Shown here in pieces: positions 47,927 through 61,500 of a stretch of DNA of 64,000 bases. Position numbers and translations under genes: made by a program. Under the pieces are notes generated by a model. The model was not told the DNA's origin, did not search any database, and saw nothing but the letters and a program-made list of their open reading frames with translations. Position 1 is the stretch's first letter, and the number at the start of each line of letters is the position of its first letter. This DNA comes from Ciona intestinalis. Its lineage: Eukaryota; Chordata; Ascidiacea; Phlebobranchia; Cionidae. Location: positions 63,444 through 127,443 of the forward strand of contig NC_020169.2 in the NCBI RefSeq assembly GCF_000224145.3, in the 5' to 3' direction.

Positions 47927-49516
47927 ATGTCTTCAACTATGATCTCAAGCTATTCTGATTTTAGCGAGAACTTACATAAAGACTTTTGGGTAAGTGTAAT
48001 GCAATTAGAACTTCGTGTAAAGTGATTGGTTTGATAATATACGACATTACAAACACTTTTTTTACCAGTCCCGAAATATTGGTCTTGTCATGTTTTTTTT
48101 TGTAACTAAGTTTCAAAATATTATAACTAGCGAATAATAGTTATTTGTTGCATAAGCAGATAGTAAATTAAATGTGTACAGCTGCATATGGATCTGTTGT
48201 TTTACGTATCTATGTTAATGTTGTAGGTAACTTATTAGTCATACCTCGTGCACATATTGAATATGTGATATAGTTTTTTGTTCGTTGTTTCGGCACGTTC
48301 TATCATAGGCGTAAACAATTCAGTAGTTTTAGAATGAATGACGTGCACTTATATTAAACCGCAACTATAGTACAGCCATTATGTAACCTAATGCTGTAAT
48401 GAAATGTGTTTGTAATTTTGCTTTGTCAACTTTCAGGAGTCAGCGATTATTCGTACTACAATGGACTACTCAGTATTAAAAAGTGGATTTGACAAGATTG
48501 ACATGAGTGTGTCCCAAAAAGTGATCGCTGCTAATTTGACCAGTCGACCTGCCCTTACACGCCGCCACTCTTCATCTATGTTTTGTTCAGCGTCCACAAA
48601 TAACGCACCGCTGACAGGATACAACGAGAATGCTCTGCTTGCTTCGCACGCTTCACTAGAGACGGTGAATGAAGAAAAATTCCGTAGCAGAGCTTTTAGC
48701 GAAGGCTCGTCTGTACTAAGCCAAGAATCAATGCAAGACCAACAACAGTCCGCCACGAGCCGTTATAAAACCGAATTGTGTCGGCCGTTCGAGGAAAACG
48801 GAAAATGCAAATACGGCGACAAATGCCAGTTTGCTCACGGCAAACACGAGTTACGTAGAATGGTTCGACACCCGAAATACAAAACGGAACTTTGTCGTAC
48901 GTATCACACCAGTGGTTTTTGTCCATACGGACCACGGTGCCATTTTATCCACAACCAAGAGGACGTTGGCATTGCTAAAAAACAAACTCAACCTACAAGA
49001 ATACAATCGCAAACGTCAGTCCCGGTAAAGATTAATAATCGCCAATTATCTCAGCATCAAAGACCACGTGATCTTCAACTCTTTACACAAAGCGCATCGT
49101 TCGGCCACATGCCACCTTACTCGCCATCCAACAGCAGCCCAAGTATTCACAACACGCAACCCATGTTTGGATTAAGTGAAGTCTTATCTCCAATTTCACC
49201 CATGCCACAAAATAGTACAGGCGGTCAGTTCTTTAGTTATTGTGGTAAAGGGAGTAATTCTCCGGTGGAATCGAACCGACGTAGCAGTTTCTCCGACAAT
49301 CGTCAATCCACGCCACCGATCACACAACTCGATATCTTTAATCGAAGTCAACAACCAACTGAGTTTCCGACCATCGACACAAGCGATGATCTCGTATTTG
49401 ATACGCCCCCAACACCACCGGATTCCGACCGAGAATCGGCAACTGGATCACCTAAAAACTATGAGCAAATGGGCCAAAGGTTACCAATCTTCCGATGCCT
49501 GTCTAAAACCGAGTGA
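47927..49516 (+). CDS. ZFP36L1: Tristetraprolin/ZFP36-family CCCH zinc-finger protein (2 exons)
   Basis: The protein binds AU-rich elements in mRNA 3' UTRs and recruits deadenylase to trigger decay. Exons 47927-47989 and 48437-49516 join in phase 0, giving 380 residues. The short first exon encoding [18 protein letters not shown] matches the ZFP36L1/L2 first exon, which has the same small size and position. Two CX8CX5CX3H fingers lie at about residues 131-155 and 169-193, each led by YKTELC ([40 protein letters not shown]). Conserved phosphorylation-type sites RRHSSS and RAFSEGS precede the fingers, matching kinase/14-3-3 sites of the family. The C-terminus [13 protein letters not shown] matches the CNOT1-binding motif (RRLPIF in vertebrates). 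The symbol marks the closest resemblance; the gene may be a pre-duplication orthologue of all ZFP36 paralogues. Confidence 0.93.
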
Positions 49517-49536
49517 AAAATAATCTCCTTTCATGA

Positions 49537-49588
49537 TATTTATTCTAATCCAAAGTTGGATATTATGCTGCACACAGACATTATTTAT
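49537..49588 (+). promoter_or_regulatory. Two AU-rich elements in the ZFP36 3' UTR
   Basis: TATTTAT, the optimal heptamer bound by this protein family, occurs exactly at 49537-49543 and 49582-49588, within 75 bases of the stop codon. Autoregulation through such sites is known for vertebrate ZFP36; here it is an inference. Confidence 0.6.
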
Positions 49589-49589
49589 G

Positions 49590-52306
49590 TTAACACACGA
49601 CCGTGTTCCCCCAAAACCAGTACCGGCTATGTGTTTTACCTCTAGCCTTCGTAACTTTGGGAGCTTGTGCCTTTTGATATTTTTACTGATATGCCTACTG
49701 TATTTTAACGCCATCACTGCTCACTGATTATGTTGCCTCAACACCGTGGATCTAATCGAGTATTTTAACTGTTTACGTGCGGTTTTCGCCAGCATTTGTT
49801 GTGCTTAATTCAGCGGATAGTAAAACTAGAAAATTCATGTCTGCACATTCGTGCCACATACGCACAGCTCTGCGTTCGTTCCCGTATTTTTATTCTGCTA
49901 GTGCCCAGAAAGATGTTCTGCTGCATGTCATTTAAACGCAGTGTTGCGACCTGACCTGATGCCCAAAATGGGTTCTATATTTAACCAAATACCGTATTCT
50001 GTTATGTTGGGTGTTTCATACTAAGGTGTCAATACTATTCCCTTTAGAACTTCCGCAAAGGCACTGGAACTTCCTGCTATAGGGTTGCTGCACTCAGGCA
50101 TGTTATACCATAATTTATTTTTCTTATTTTTTATTTTTATATCCACTTTTTCGGCCGCTATGTGCACCTTTTTCGCGTGCAGTTTTCCTTACTACAACTT
50201 GTTTTATGTTATTAAAATATGAATCGTACAAACTTAGAAACCTTTTTTTAAGACCTACATCAGTGACAGTAATTATAAGGGCCGAGATAAAAATAAAGAC
50301 TGCCTCGGTAACTTGTGTACGTTTAAATTTAAAAAAAACGGACTAATATAAATTTAAGGAACGTTTCAAAATGTTATCCTAAATTTATAAAATGGCATAT
50401 CGATGTTGCAGTTCGACGAGTCGTTATTTTAATCCATTATTTAGCTTCAATGCTTGGATTGCTTTCTTAGACACAGTCGGGTTGGCTCGAATGTTTGCTT
50501 ACGGCTGGGATCGCAAAAATTGAGTGGGTGACACACTCACGTACACGGATGAGTCATAGGGAAATAAGCCAAGCAAACTTTGCGCGATGTAAAAAAAGAT
50601 TACATTAGCTTGGTTATGGTTTACCTCAAAAATGAACCTGCAGTGGTGAATTATCGAGAGTACGTATACTCGTCACGTCATCGAAAATGCAACTTGACAC
50701 ACTTGTAAACAACAGCGCGTTATTCATGCTGCAGGGCAATCGTATCGAAACAGCTGCATTATGCATGAAAAAAGGGACACTCAGCTATAAGCAAAACATC
50801 CTGTATAAGCGCTAAACAGGTGTGACATTTAGTTCAGTTACAAAACACGTTTACTTTAGTATCCTTAAAACAATGCCACTTAACATTAACTTAACAATAA
50901 ACAAAGCAGGGTTTAGTGTAAAAATTAAAGGAAAAGTATTTCTTGTTAAAAGTAAAATACGCTTTAATTTCAGTAAACAGTCAAAATTTATTAGAAGTGC
51001 CAATAGTTTTCCAACAACCAATATACATATATATCACATTTTATTTATATTGTTTTAAGAGTTCTGTTATGATACAAAATATATGTAAGTAATATCAACA
51101 CATATTATTCTAAAGATAGGTTTACAGACTCGAAGCGCCAAGATATATTTAATAATGTTAAGACTTTTCATTAAAAGTAGAAAATGCTTTATTAAATTTT
51201 GGTAGAATTTAGAGTCAAGCTCAATGTTATGTAAACCTACCAGTGCGATCACAAACTGTAATACAAGCTAACCAACCGTGAAAGAGCTGGATCACGGTGG
51301 CTTGTGCTTGATACACAAATACTGTGTGTATGAGCTGCGTGTGCACCGCACGGCTCAATTGACCACATTGTTGGCTTCCTTACAATACGACGTACGAGTT
51401 ACACCATTTTAACTGTACAGTTGCAACATAGCTTGTATTTTTATTCGTGCCTTAAAACAAATTAAAAAATGAAACGGTTTTACTATTATATAAATTTATC
51501 GCACAATGATCCAGAGTGGCTTATGACTATGGGCCTACAGTAAATGTTCTTTATGACAATAAATTGTTGTATAATGTTCAATGCCTCAGTTACGTGTAAA
51601 AACTTAATGGTGTGTGCGAAGCAGCTTGCTAATCTGCATTTCGAGGATTGAAGCGGTTCTGCTGGATACCGAGCTCGCCAATTCTATTTGTTGAAGCGAA
51701 CTCAACCGTCCCGACCCCGCGTTTCCTCTATTGGGAACGCGGCCCAGGAATAATATTAGACGCACACCAGCTTACAAACGGGCTTCACTGTCAAGAGAAC
51801 TCTTACCAAGCCTCACATTAACGAAGAGAAAAACCTTTCCTCACAGTGTAAAAGGGAATGTACAGACAATATTACGTCACAATCGGCTCCGCTTCACCGA
51901 AACCGGGCTCTCTTTCGTTTCATTTTGTATAAAGTGGGTGTAGAAGAGCCCAGTATTTGCGCTAAGGTAGGATTACAGTCATTGATCCTCGTTTTAGCTT
52001 CTCGCATCGTTGCTCAATTTTTAACTTTGCTGTTTGAACAACAGACAAAGCACGTAATAAGACGTTACTCGTATCGGCATATTGTGATGTTCGAAGATGG
52101 AAACGAACGTAATGTGTATCTTTCGGTACTAATGCCGACAGACTAAATACAGTGTGACATACAATAAAACAATCTTAAAAAATTGGGAATACAAACCACA
52201 ACAGAATCTACAAAGCACCTGTTTTTTTGTTAACCACCGTTTTATTTTTATACATGTTTTGGACCCACTTATTTAACCTAAGTTAAAAAAATCATAATAA
52301 ACACAC
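49590..52306. other. Intergenic between ZFP36 and THADA
   Basis: The first part is probably ZFP36 3' UTR. No further gene was recognised. The block about 51590-52140 is less AT-rich than its surroundings and holds ORFs at 51731-51943 and 51925-52146, but neither has a domain or splice context that I can name. Confidence 0.4.
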
Positions 52307-52450
52307 ATAGTAGGTTGGGGGAAAATTAACAAAGATCTATGGAAGCCGTGAAGTTACGGTTTATAATTCTTTGAATGTTCTATGTTTACTACCAAATGTG
52401 ACCAGCATATAGAATGAAAAGGTGTTTCATCTTCCCCCACCCTACTATAT
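52307..52450. mobile_element. ~144-bp TA-flanked MITE, shortest copy
   Basis: It starts TAGTAGGTTGGGGG and ends CATCTTCCCCCACCCTACTA, long inverted ends of the GGGGGAAGATGGGACA family with TA at both borders. It lies 55 bp beyond the THADA stop codon, so it may be part of the THADA 3' UTR. Confidence 0.75.
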
Positions 52451-52504
52451 TAAAACTGCCCTATAAAATACAGCTACATTTCAAATAAAAAATCATAAAT
52501 CTGA

Positions 52505-55500
52505 CTACAAAGATTCCAGCAATCTTAACACACGATTGGCTTGTTCAGTGGTTACATGTGCCTCATAGTAAGAATTTGTGGCAGATGGATCGAATACTAA
52601 GGAATCTCCTTGCTTCGTTGGTGAAGCCTGGTAAATATATAGGTAAATTTGTTTTCTGTATGAATGAGGTCATAAGTTGAGGCATTAGAAGCGACCTGGG
52701 ATTTAGGCCAGGTTGTTCGAAGACCCTGACAGCCTGGTTGAACCCCATAATATGACAAACTAATAACACTATTATTATATATTACGTTTACCACAAATAT
52801 TCTTTGTAGATCTTTTAGGAAGCTGCAAACTTCACGACAGAGTTGTGGGTATTGTTCTCCATATAAAGAAACCAAATGTTCTAAAATTTTCTCCATGAAA
52901 AGTGGTTCCACACAACGTTGATCTAAAACATTTTACTGTGATATTCTTAATGAATGAACATTGGGACAGTAGGATGGGGTGTGCAATTATCAGCTATACA
53001 TAAAAAAAAATCACCTACGAAGTAAAATTGGCATTGCCAAATTCATTCAAATATATTATTAATGAAGAAGAAATCACAAAAAAATGCTGTTAAAAAATTG
53101 CCATTGTCAAGTGGGTTCAAGTGCTGCAACCATTGTCAGCCATACAGAAAACACCCCTCTCAAAAAATAATTAACCACAAAAATACATACCCAGTAACTT
53201 GCGTGCAGCTGTATAAACGGAACATACATGTTAACTAAGATGCCATTCGTCTAATTTATATAAAATAACACATACTTGCATAGTTGCTAGTTTGGGTAGT
53301 TGCAACCTTATTGGTGAGCACAATTGAAGCAGCAAGTTGTCGAATATCTGCAACTTCATCAACTAGCAGTAGGAGAAATAATTTCCAAGCTTTAATTGCT
53401 GAATGAACACAAACAGAGAAATGAGTTTTACTCCAGTTATTCATATCTATAATTATTTCATAACATAACTTTAATTAATCCTTTACTGCAGTCCCTGATA
53501 AAAAACAAACCAGAAGCGGATTTTCGGTTGTTTAGTGATTGTGTAGCAGTAGGTAGAATGCATTCTTTATTCTTGAGTAGTTAAAATATTAATCATATGA
53601 AGAAATTTTCCTCTAATGCATCCCTATTTAAATGGCAATGGCATTAATCATTGTGTGGATTCTTTATCTTACTACTCTCAAATTCTCTTATTTTTAATTA
53701 AAGATTTTTTCTGTTTTTTGACCAACTGTAACATTTTGATCACTAGTGACACAGGTGTTTGTGTTAGCTAAAAAAACAATTGAAATTTTGTTCTTTGGAA
53801 AAATTGTAGGCTAGAAAGAACCAATTGAAAGTTTGTGCTTTGGAAACAACCATTTATTACAAATAAAATCACAATATAACATTAAAAAACATCTAGAATG
53901 AAAGGTAAGTTTGATAATACAAAAAACATCATTTGTGTAGAAATTGTTACATTATAACTAAAAAACTTGTTAAAATAGCTAAGGTTTCTAAAATCAAATT
54001 TTAATTAGTAATTAAGTGATGATGTTAAGTCGTTAAGACGTTGATTTTGCGGTAAATTGTTCTTAAAAAATACATCAGGATTTTCAAATCAGGTTTAATA
54101 AAAACTTTTAATTGCTATGATGCCCCTTTTTTTCTTTATGTTGATAGATAATAATTCCTCACCCTTTCAAAAAACTAACTATACGAGTTTTTACCAACTA
54201 TAATTAAACTTATGATCAGCTTTGTAAACACCAGTTTTGAAATTCATATTTGCATTACTCGTCCCCAAAGGGTTAAGGTACATTTTGGATTTGGAAGTTA
54301 TGATAAAACAGGAAAGTAACTTTTATTACTTGCTAATTTAAACTTGAAAAATTATTCTTAAATTCATGATTGATTTCAATTAAGAGATTAAAGAATAAAT
54401 GTGAAAGTTAAGAATTGAGATATGTGAATATTATCCTGGCAAAAAAAAAACAAAAAAATTACTTGGAGAAAACAGATCTATATGACCACTTACGAGCTCA
54501 ATATAGTTTAGAAGTAATAAAAATAACTAACAACACCAACTGGATTAAGACTGAAAATAATATCAATTTATTCACCCATCTCAGATCTCATATTGAATTA
54601 AAGCAATGAGATTAGAATTAGGACTAACTTAATAGTTGCTAAAACACATAGTAGACATACAAATGTTGAAAGGTATCAGTTAATAAAGCATTGCAGGTAA
54701 AAGTTATTTACAGTTAACTAACATTAAGTTTCAACTTTCAATTAATTATTTACTTCGCATTCTGCTGCTTTTGTTACCAGCCCTAATACCATAACTTTTT
54801 TAGAGAAATGTTTGCAAAGATGTTGTGCAAATATTGTTTATACTATAGATATCATTTGGTTGTTATAAATTTAACCAACTTCTTTCACAATAGCACACCA
54901 GGTATTCTGACATGCAAATGAACAATCCCATAATATAAACTGTTGTTCTTAGGCATAATATAAAAACTATTCATGCTAATATACCTACATGTTAAAAATT
55001 TAAAGAGTCCGGCCCACGGTTCTCACGGTTGCGCAGCTTTTTGCATAAGAATAAAGTTTTATGTCTACTGATGAACAGCTAGTTTGTGAAAATTTCTTTA
55101 ATTTAAAAGATATGAACGTTGAAAAAATCAAATTTCAAAGTTGTAAAAACGTCACTCGCAGGCACTGTCACAATACAATATTTCGTTTATGGGGAAAACC
55201 CCGCCTATCAGCGGTTTACCGTTTATTGGTGCAATTTTGATAGATAAGCAAATCAAAGCGTTTTTTTGTATTAACAATACTTTAAATGGCTTCAGCGATT
55301 TATTGAAAGTTATTTCCTGGGAATCAGTGTATAACCACACAAAATAGCCTACCAAGCTTAGTGGAGAATTAGTTTTCGTGACTTTCCAGGGTTCAGATTT
55401 TAAATTGTTTTCGTTTTTTCCTCATATGGCATAGACTATATTTATATCTGTATTTAAAGATACCTTATAGGAGTTTACCATAAGCCGAGTAATCATGCCT

Positions 55501-58500
55501 GATTGGTGCTGTGTTTAAAATAGCAAGACAAGAATGACTAAAGCGATAATAAGTATATATATATATAGGTGTGTGTGTTTTCAATTTCAAAAGGAAGAGT
55601 GGGGCATAGAAAAAAAGAAACATTACATTGGTATGCTGGTCATCTCATATTTGTAGTGCACATTTTACTTCAGATGGTTTTACTATGATATGTTCCCATT
55701 AGGATATGCAAGGAAACTTGTTCGGATCAAGTAAGTAGCATTTATTTGGAGAGCGCAGAAGAACACAGAAGAAACAGATTCACGTACAAGCAGTCTTTAT
55801 TCAAAACAATGAAAATAATCCAATACTTAAATGTGTATTTCTAAAAATGTTGAATGAAAACAACATAACTCTTGCATGAATCACATTTTGTATGAAACAG
55901 GACCATTCAAAACTGAATGATGAAATATTCTTGCTGTTGTTGAACTGTCACTATAATGTTGTTCGCTTATACTTTTAATCAGTACTGATGGAACCTTTCT
56001 GTTTTCCTTTTTCACTCATTCCCGTACCTATCGAACAAAGTTCTGATCAGCTGTGTAGATACTGTTTAAACAAAATAAACGCCATAAACATGTGGTTGGC
56101 CATCTTTTTGGTATGAAGGCCAACAATAAATACTATATTAGTGTAAATTGATTTCGCTAAATTTGTATTCTATGTCCGGGTCTCAGTCAAGAATATCATA
56201 TTTGCAACACATATGTGTTTACACAAATTTCAGCAAATTCAGAAAAAAAGACAGTGCAACACTTTAACCAACAGACTTATTAAATGTCACATTTTTTAAT
56301 AAATGCTATTCTTAGTCAACCCACCAAATTGTGTTTTTGATTTTCTCAGCTTCACTTGTTTTCCATGGTAGGCAAACTTGGCCTGTCTACTTTCCCAACA
56401 CTTGCTGGAAGCACTTATGTCACTTCTTCAGATAAAATACTTCTACCTGACTATACATCCCACACTTTTACATTATTGTTAAATGACAAATTTAAATACT
56501 GTAATACTGTAATACACTTACAAACAATTTAAAAAACACACATTAATTTTAAACTAAAATCTGGCCATGGCAATACCTACGCATATTTCTTAATTTAAAA
56601 GTAACCAAAAACAATATGTCGACGGTACACTCTGTTTTGCTGCAAACATAAATTCATTTTCTGCTAGCAAAGCCTATCAGCTGATCGATTAAAACATATC
56701 GTGACGTAATTTACGTCATATTGCCCGCGAGTGACGCAAAAATAGGCCGATTTTTGGTACTTTTTAAAACGTTTTTTTTGGGCGAAACTAATTATTTTTT
56801 CACAAAAAAAATACCACAGATAGTATTTATTTAGTGTAAACTTTCATTTAAAACCAACTTGTATGAGCGTGGTCCAGACTCTTTAAATAAAAATTTAAAA
56901 ATGCAGGAATATGAATTTTAACTTACTAATAAATGGAATGTAAATTTCCAAAACACTTTGCAGATGAAGAAAAGCATTAACAACAACATATCTGAAGTCA
57001 CTGTTGTCCAAATTCGATAAAATACCTTCATACATTTGATCCAAACATTCAGATAGATAACCTTGTTTTAATACAATGTTCTGTGAAATACAGTACAGTT
57101 TAGAACCATGGTTTTAAATGAATAAATGAATGTAACTTATTTATTCACACATGGCAGGTTAACACCAGACCATTCAACACAAACGCCTAAGAGTCAGCTT
57201 ATTAGCTTTCTGTACATGCCAACTGGTGTCAAACAAATGGCGTAAACCTAAAATTGGGATTGTTTAGAACGGAAGCATTAGTATTGTTAGATTTAGATTT
57301 CTCAAGCGAATTCGTACGCCAGATACTGTGTACAGCCACCTTTACAATGACAGCACCATCATACAATTCTTATTATTCCGTTACAATGCTAGCACCCAAA
57401 TAATGTATTACTTCCATAACTTTAACTCTTGTGTCAGGACCTCAAACATCTGATTTAGTTTGTTCGGTGACTAGATTGATTTAAAAAGCATTTTGTCTAA
57501 TATTAATGGTGGTGTCACCAAAAAGTGCACAAGTTTAAATGAATCTATCAAACAATATAGTTACCTGTGCATTAGCAATAATAACATGTTTTGCACAAGC
57601 AGCTTTACACATTATAAATGCTCCATATAGTTCACGATTAAGTGGTGAAACAGATCTTGCACATTGGATAGATACCTTCAATATTTCTTCATAGTTTGAT
57701 TGAGATATACGTTGAAAACACAAAACAAAAATCTGCAAATTTAAAAACTAATCGATACACTATTTATTTATTTTCATTGTGTGCAAATACAGAAATATAA
57801 CATGCATATTATGCAACATGTTAGGGGACTTCATGTACCTTGTGTCAGCTTACAAGTATGCCACTTTATAGACATAAGTGATTTTTTTCTATGACTGTCA
57901 TCTTTGTAAAACCTTTCAGATTCATACTCAACCAATAACTTTGTCATACCCAAGGAAGGTCCGATGACATTGGTAGCAACATTAGGCATTAAAGTATCTT
58001 TTACTTAAGAGGCAACCATTTTAAATACTGTGTTATAATATCGACCAAATAACAAAAGAAACTACTCAGAAATACCTTTTCCAAACAAGAAAGATCGATT
58101 TGGTGGATTGCCATGTCAACTAACGCTGCTACCAACTCATCCCATGAAACTGAAATACAATTTGATTAAACAGGGCTTCCTAAACTAAAGGGTAAGCTTT
58201 ATAAAGGAGATGACAAATTGTTCTATGAGAACCAAACCTGCTTTTGATAAAGTTGGGTGTTGTGTAACCTATACTTTTTTGCATAGGGTTCCCAAGGCTA
58301 TCATTATATCCCAAATGTTCTGTTTTAAATACTAAAACTAGTTACCGGGTTTGAAACTTTGTGGGATTCGGTTTTATTATATTTGCTTGACAATTTTGAT
58401 AACTCATAAAGAACCTTTGGGTTGGAGTAATCGCCATTAAGTGTCTTGCCCGTGGATACGCCACAATGGTACAAGCCTCGAAGCTGTATTCTTTGGTTTA

Positions 58501-61500
58501 GAGACTTTCGCTTTGCCCACTGTGCCCCATGACATCGGTTTATCTCAACATTAAAAATCCTATATCATATCTCAACATTAAAAATCCTATATCATTTTCA
58601 AAATAAGAGTCATGAAACTCTTGTTTTTATCAATAATCCATTGAAAAGTTTAAGCATAGGTTGTCTTAATTGGTAAATAAATTTAATACAGTGTTGACTT
58701 AATTGTGCTATGAACCTAAAAAGCTTAAAGCACCTGATGTAGGAAACCTACCTTTTGTGCTTTGAGGTAATTCACTCAATAGTTTTAGTGCAGTGCATTT
58801 TGTTTCTAGTACATTACTCTGTAGACAAGTCTTAATTCCATCAGTAAATATACCGCTAAAAAAAATATTTTTTTAAATGATTTTCCAACAAGTTAGATGT
58901 ATTTTACACCAAATACCTGTAGAATACAGGTGTGGGATTAAAGAAAGGTCTTTATCTGTGATCAATATCCCTATTTTATCATATACTGTTTACTGGAGAG
59001 CCGCATACAGCAGGAGTCATGTAAGATGAGTGCCTCTAAAAGGTAGCCAGACATAAAAGTTGAGATATGCTGATTTTGACCTCAACTATCATCAAATCAC
59101 TAGGTTACTCTGGTTTAAATTAACGATTTTAATTTGCAGCACAATAGCCAGGATACAATTAATTTGATGGTACCTTAACTGAGCATAAACAAGCAGTTTA
59201 GCAAAAGAAGTATAAAACATAGTAGATCCTGGTGTCAAAGTACAAGTTTGTTTTAGATATTGTAAACAATCTATAATGAAACACAGTAAAGTTTCCTTAA
59301 CTCTTGGTTGAAAATCTAAAACATAAAAAGTTCAATATTATTAGCTATATAAGGTGTAGATAAATAAAACAAAAAGTGGTCCATGTTAAACCACATGCTT
59401 GTTGCAGCACAAATGATGCTGTCTTTCATTGTTTCATGATAAATCGCTTTGTTCTGGTTAATTTAAAGTTTACATTTGGTATACAAATGGATTGAAAGAT
59501 CATTTAACAGAAATACTTGTCAGATATAGACTGCAAAATTTAGGCTAGTGAGTATTTATTAAAACTTATTTAGTTTGGAACTTTTTGCTATTTTAGGAAT
59601 AATGAATGACGGAATAAATAAAAGTAAAGACAGTATAAATGAATGTAAAAAAATAATAAAATATAACTCCACACACCTTCAGATAATGGGTTGTTCAATA
59701 AAAATACATCGATTATCAAATCAATGTAAGATGCATACACAACCATACACTTGCTGGATCTTTGAACAAAACATTAAAGTTTAATTGAGCTTAGTTTAAC
59801 CATATTTAAGTAACAAATACAAAACAACTGTTTGGTTGGAAAATAGCATTTAAATAAAAAAATACAATGTTGGTTGACATAAGATTTTATAAGGTAGATT
59901 TTCATATTTTGTGATTTTAAAATACAATGGTTAATTGTTAATATTTAAGAGGTTAAGATGAACATTCTATATTTTGAACTTTTGCTCTTAACCAGTTCTT
60001 TTGACTTACTTTATCTGTTCTGTAATTTCTTCACAAATAAGTTGAGAACATATGTTTGGAAATGTGTTTGAACAGTTTTTAGAACTAATCAGAGCTTTCA
60101 GCTGTGAATACCAAAAAATCAGCAAGATTATTAGATTTTGTTTAACCTGGGTACCCTATATTTGTGAAAGTAACATTCATGCATTCTCTAAATAACCTCT
60201 TTTTCCACACAAGCTGCATGCAACCACCACATATGGTACGTCATGGGACATCTATGATATGATTCTGTGTTGGTGAGATATTAAGTATTTTCAATACTAA
60301 TTATGTTTACCTGAATTAGCGTTCCATGTAAACTGTTTCGTGAAATTACAGCTTTCTTCAATGAAATAAATAATTGGGATATGACTTTGCGGTATTCATG
60401 TTGAGGTAACACACTAAGTAATGCATTTGCTGCCATTACCCTGCACTTGTAAATGGGGCTTTGTCTGCATCTAAAATTTTAAAATTAGCAAATGATATTA
60501 TGGTATATTGCAGTGATTAGAGCACATATAGGTTGTACAAATTGGCAAACGACACTTCATAAGTAAGCAGGAGAGGTACACCAGAGCATAGGGTGTGCAA
60601 TAGCAATCAAGTTTAAGCTGGCAAATCACATGAGGATAAATAAGTGAATATTACCTAACAATTAATGGAATGTATTTGTTTAATCTTGAATTTGTACGGG
60701 TTGCAGTTGGATATAGCCTTGATAAAACAAGTAGCAAAGGATAAAGACCAGTGTGTTTGGGAAGATCGTCTGTTTAAATATGTTTTTAATATTGTATGGC
60801 GGTATGTTATTATATCAGACATTGACCAACATATCTATTCACTGTACAGGTTGTCATCATCAAAGTGAACAAGCCTTTTACCCTAATAAAGGCAACCTGT
60901 ATCATGGCCCCTCATAAGAATCCTAAAATTAGTACAAAAACAATTTGTTGGGACAACACAGGTTTGTTTTATACACCTTCTACCCAGCTACAAATGTGTA
61001 ACTTTGTAGGGAGAGTTACGCATTTTTCATGTATATATATGTATGCATAATGCATATTACTCTTTGTAAGCCTAACATTTTGCAGAACCTATTTGTAACC
61101 ACAGGGTTGAAGCAATTATCATGAAATATCTTGCCACACAACATATATGTCCACAATTGTGGCAGAGATGAGCCTTGAACTCATAATTTCTAATCCAGAT
61201 GCAAATGTTGTGTTAAGGCACAGATAATATTTTAGGAGTGGCAGCAGTTCCTTATTTTTAAAAAATTTACCACTTTTTGTGATTTCTTCTAAACGTTGAA
61301 GAAAGAATTGGTGAAGCTCTGGCATTCGAGTGAAAAACTCGTAACTTGATAATCTGTAGATAATTTAAAGATCAACATTATTTATTCCGAGGTTAGGCAG
61401 TTTGACACCTAATTCTGGTGTGCACCATTTGTGGTGCTTCATATACCTCAGGATTACTATACGTCATTGTTGACAAGTAAAAGAACAAATTGGCTATTAT

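Noticed and set aside
48466..48935. Minus-strand ORFs opposite ZFP36
   Set aside because: They are shadows of the conserved plus-strand zinc-finger coding sequence.
51731..52146. Two overlapping ORFs in a less AT-rich block between ZFP36 and THADA
   Set aside because: No similarity, start context or splice sites could be supported. Base composition alone is not enough for a gene call.
60665..60868. 67-aa plus-strand ORF
   Set aside because: It is antisense to a THADA exon (60769-60655) whose minus-strand reading matches the family and joins in phase.
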